Position numbers and translations under genes: made by a program. Below the pieces are notes generated by a model. That model was not told the DNA's origin, did not search any database, and saw only the letters and a program-made list of their open reading frames with translations. From Kangiella sp. (GTDB lineage Bacteria; Pseudomonadota; Gammaproteobacteria; Enterobacterales; Kangiellaceae): 64,000 nucleotides of DNA. Below are positions 63,326-64,000 of the stretch, in pieces. The DNA is taken from the NCBI GenBank assembly GCA_028284185.1, contig JANQSG010000017.1:248001-312000 (forward strand). The letters run 5' to 3'. Numbering within the stretch: position 1 is the stretch's first letter; every line of letters starts with the position of its first letter.

Positions 63326-64000
63326 TTAAAGCGAACCGTATTTAGTGCGCAGACGTTGACGAACCACTTCCGCGATAGTGTTAAAGACAAAAGTAAATAA
63401 GAACAATACAAAAGCTGCCAGGAACAACACTCGGTAGTGCGATGAGCCCACTTCCGACTCCGGCATTTCAACCGCAATATTGGCTGAAAGAGTACGCATA
63501 CCTTCAAAGATATTCATATCCATAATCGGCGTATTACCGGTGGCCATCAAAACAATCATAGTTTCACCCACCGCACGGCCCAAGCCGATCATCAATGCTG
63601 AAAAAATGCCTGGGCTGGCCGTTGGCAACACCACCCGCATCATCGTTTGCCAGGGACTGGCACCCAGTGCCAAAGAACCATTGGTTAAGTGTTTCGGCAC
63701 ACTAAATACCGCGTCTTCGGTAATCGAGAAAATGGTGGGGATCACCGCAAAACCCATGGCAATACCTACAACCAGAGAATTACGTTGATCATAATTAATA
63801 CCAATGGAATTCAACCAGGCTGGCATATTGCCATCGAACATAACCGCTTCTAACGGCTCACCTAACCAGAAAGCCAACACAGTTCCGAAAATAATCACCG
63901 GGAACAACAAAGCTGCCTGCCAACCATCAGGGATACGGTGTTTGAACGAAACTGGCGCCTTGTGCCAGACATAACCAAATAAGACCGTTAAAATGGGCAA
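63326..64000 (-). CDS. pstC: Phosphate ABC transporter permease (5' part outside window)
   Basis: The last 224 or more codons of a permease. The open frame runs off the right edge, so start, N-terminus and any upstream PHO box are unseen. Seen are several helices, the ABC-contact loop NGSLALGASPWQTMMRVVLP, GRAVGETMIVLMATGNTP and a last helix near the end. It pairs with pstA and heads the visible pst-pho operon. Confidence 0.93.
   Translation of the reverse strand: MPILTVLFGYVWHKAPVSFKHRIPDGWQAALLFPVIIFGTVLAFWLGEPLEAVMFDGNMPAWLNSIGINYDQRNSLVVGIAMGFAVIPTIFSITEDAVFSVPKHLTNGSLALGASPWQTMMRVVLPTASPGIFSALMIGLGRAVGETMIVLMATGNTPIMDMNIFEGMRTLSANIAVEMPESEVGSSHYRVLFLAAFVLFLFTFVFNTIAEVVRQRLRTKYGSL

Noticed and set aside
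1..64000. CRISPR arrays, IS elements, prophage, tRNA or rRNA genes
   Set aside because: No regularly spaced repeats, transposase, integrase, phage structural gene, tRNA cloverleaf or rRNA segment was seen when reading through; tmRNA is the only recognised RNA gene.

Overview
The window is 64 kb of a gammaproteobacterial chromosome: low-to-moderate GC, tightly packed, with no IS element, integrase, CRISPR array, rRNA or tRNA seen. The order fimX - serB - AhpA/YtjB - parC - parE - cpdA - DUF1249 - nudF - tolC resembles the Pseudomonas aeruginosa and E. coli neighbourhoods of these genes. The efp/epmB, smpB/ratA/rnfH/ssrA and pst-phoU-phoBR groups are also gammaproteobacterial. A hydroxyproline pathway, secreted peptidases and amino-acid enzymes suggest a marine peptide- and amino-acid-degrading genus. 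Kangiellaceae (Kangiella/Aliikangiella) is my best guess from gene content, but it is unproven.

Layout. 1-1595: divergent efp (truncated by the window edge) and epmB, the substrate and first enzyme of EF-P beta-lysylation. 1689-5653: a PilZ-like protein and a FimX-type degenerate c-di-GMP effector. 5650-14071: serB, an AhpA/YtjB membrane protein and the leftward nudF-DUF1249-cpdA-parE-parC group. 14232-17573: Pcm-like methyltransferase, tolC, waaA. 17583-23563: rnfH-ratA, smpB, a LysM/TPR lipoprotein, a PP2C-FHA-Ser/Thr kinase operon, and the tmRNA gene ssrA. 23570-25500: an AT-rich patch of small, unrecognised, exported proteins directly behind ssrA. 25632-34796: DUF3016 protein, YceI/cytochrome b561, TcdA, an outer-membrane barrel, AmpG, a PanE-MsrB fusion, a thioredoxin-like lipoprotein, a SPOR lipoprotein, a RutE-like nitroreductase and a membrane protein. 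34869-48098: S9 and M28 peptidases, a diguanylate cyclase, an SDR, Glu/Leu-type dehydrogenase, a GcvA-like regulator, a CtlX-like hydrolase, DUF819 protein, Mpo1-like protein and mscL. 48169-53748: a complete trans-4-hydroxy-L-proline pathway around a divergent AraC/PAS regulator. 53775-55140: a D-cysteine desulfhydrase/ACC-deaminase-like enzyme and a lipoprotein. 55322-64000: pstS with a PHO box, an oxygenase and a CmcI-like methyltransferase, and the leftward pstC-pstA-pstB-phoU-phoB-phoR operon, cut by the window edge.

Genes that work together: EpmB acts on the lysine later attached to EF-P Lys34. SmpB works with ssrA. The epimerase, oxidase, deaminase and aldehyde dehydrogenase turn hydroxyproline into 2-oxoglutarate. 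The Pst transporter, PhoU and PhoBR form one phosphate-sensing circuit.

Most worth a second look: a PanE-MsrB single-chain fusion; a Ser/Thr kinase with the unusual order kinase-TM-sensor-TM-HAMP; an Asp/Asn-hydroxylase-like protein with a recombinase-like tail beside the PHO box; an unexplained terminator and open frame upstream of the CtlX-like gene; the orphan exported proteins behind ssrA; and four convergent gene pairs that share the same TTAA double stop.
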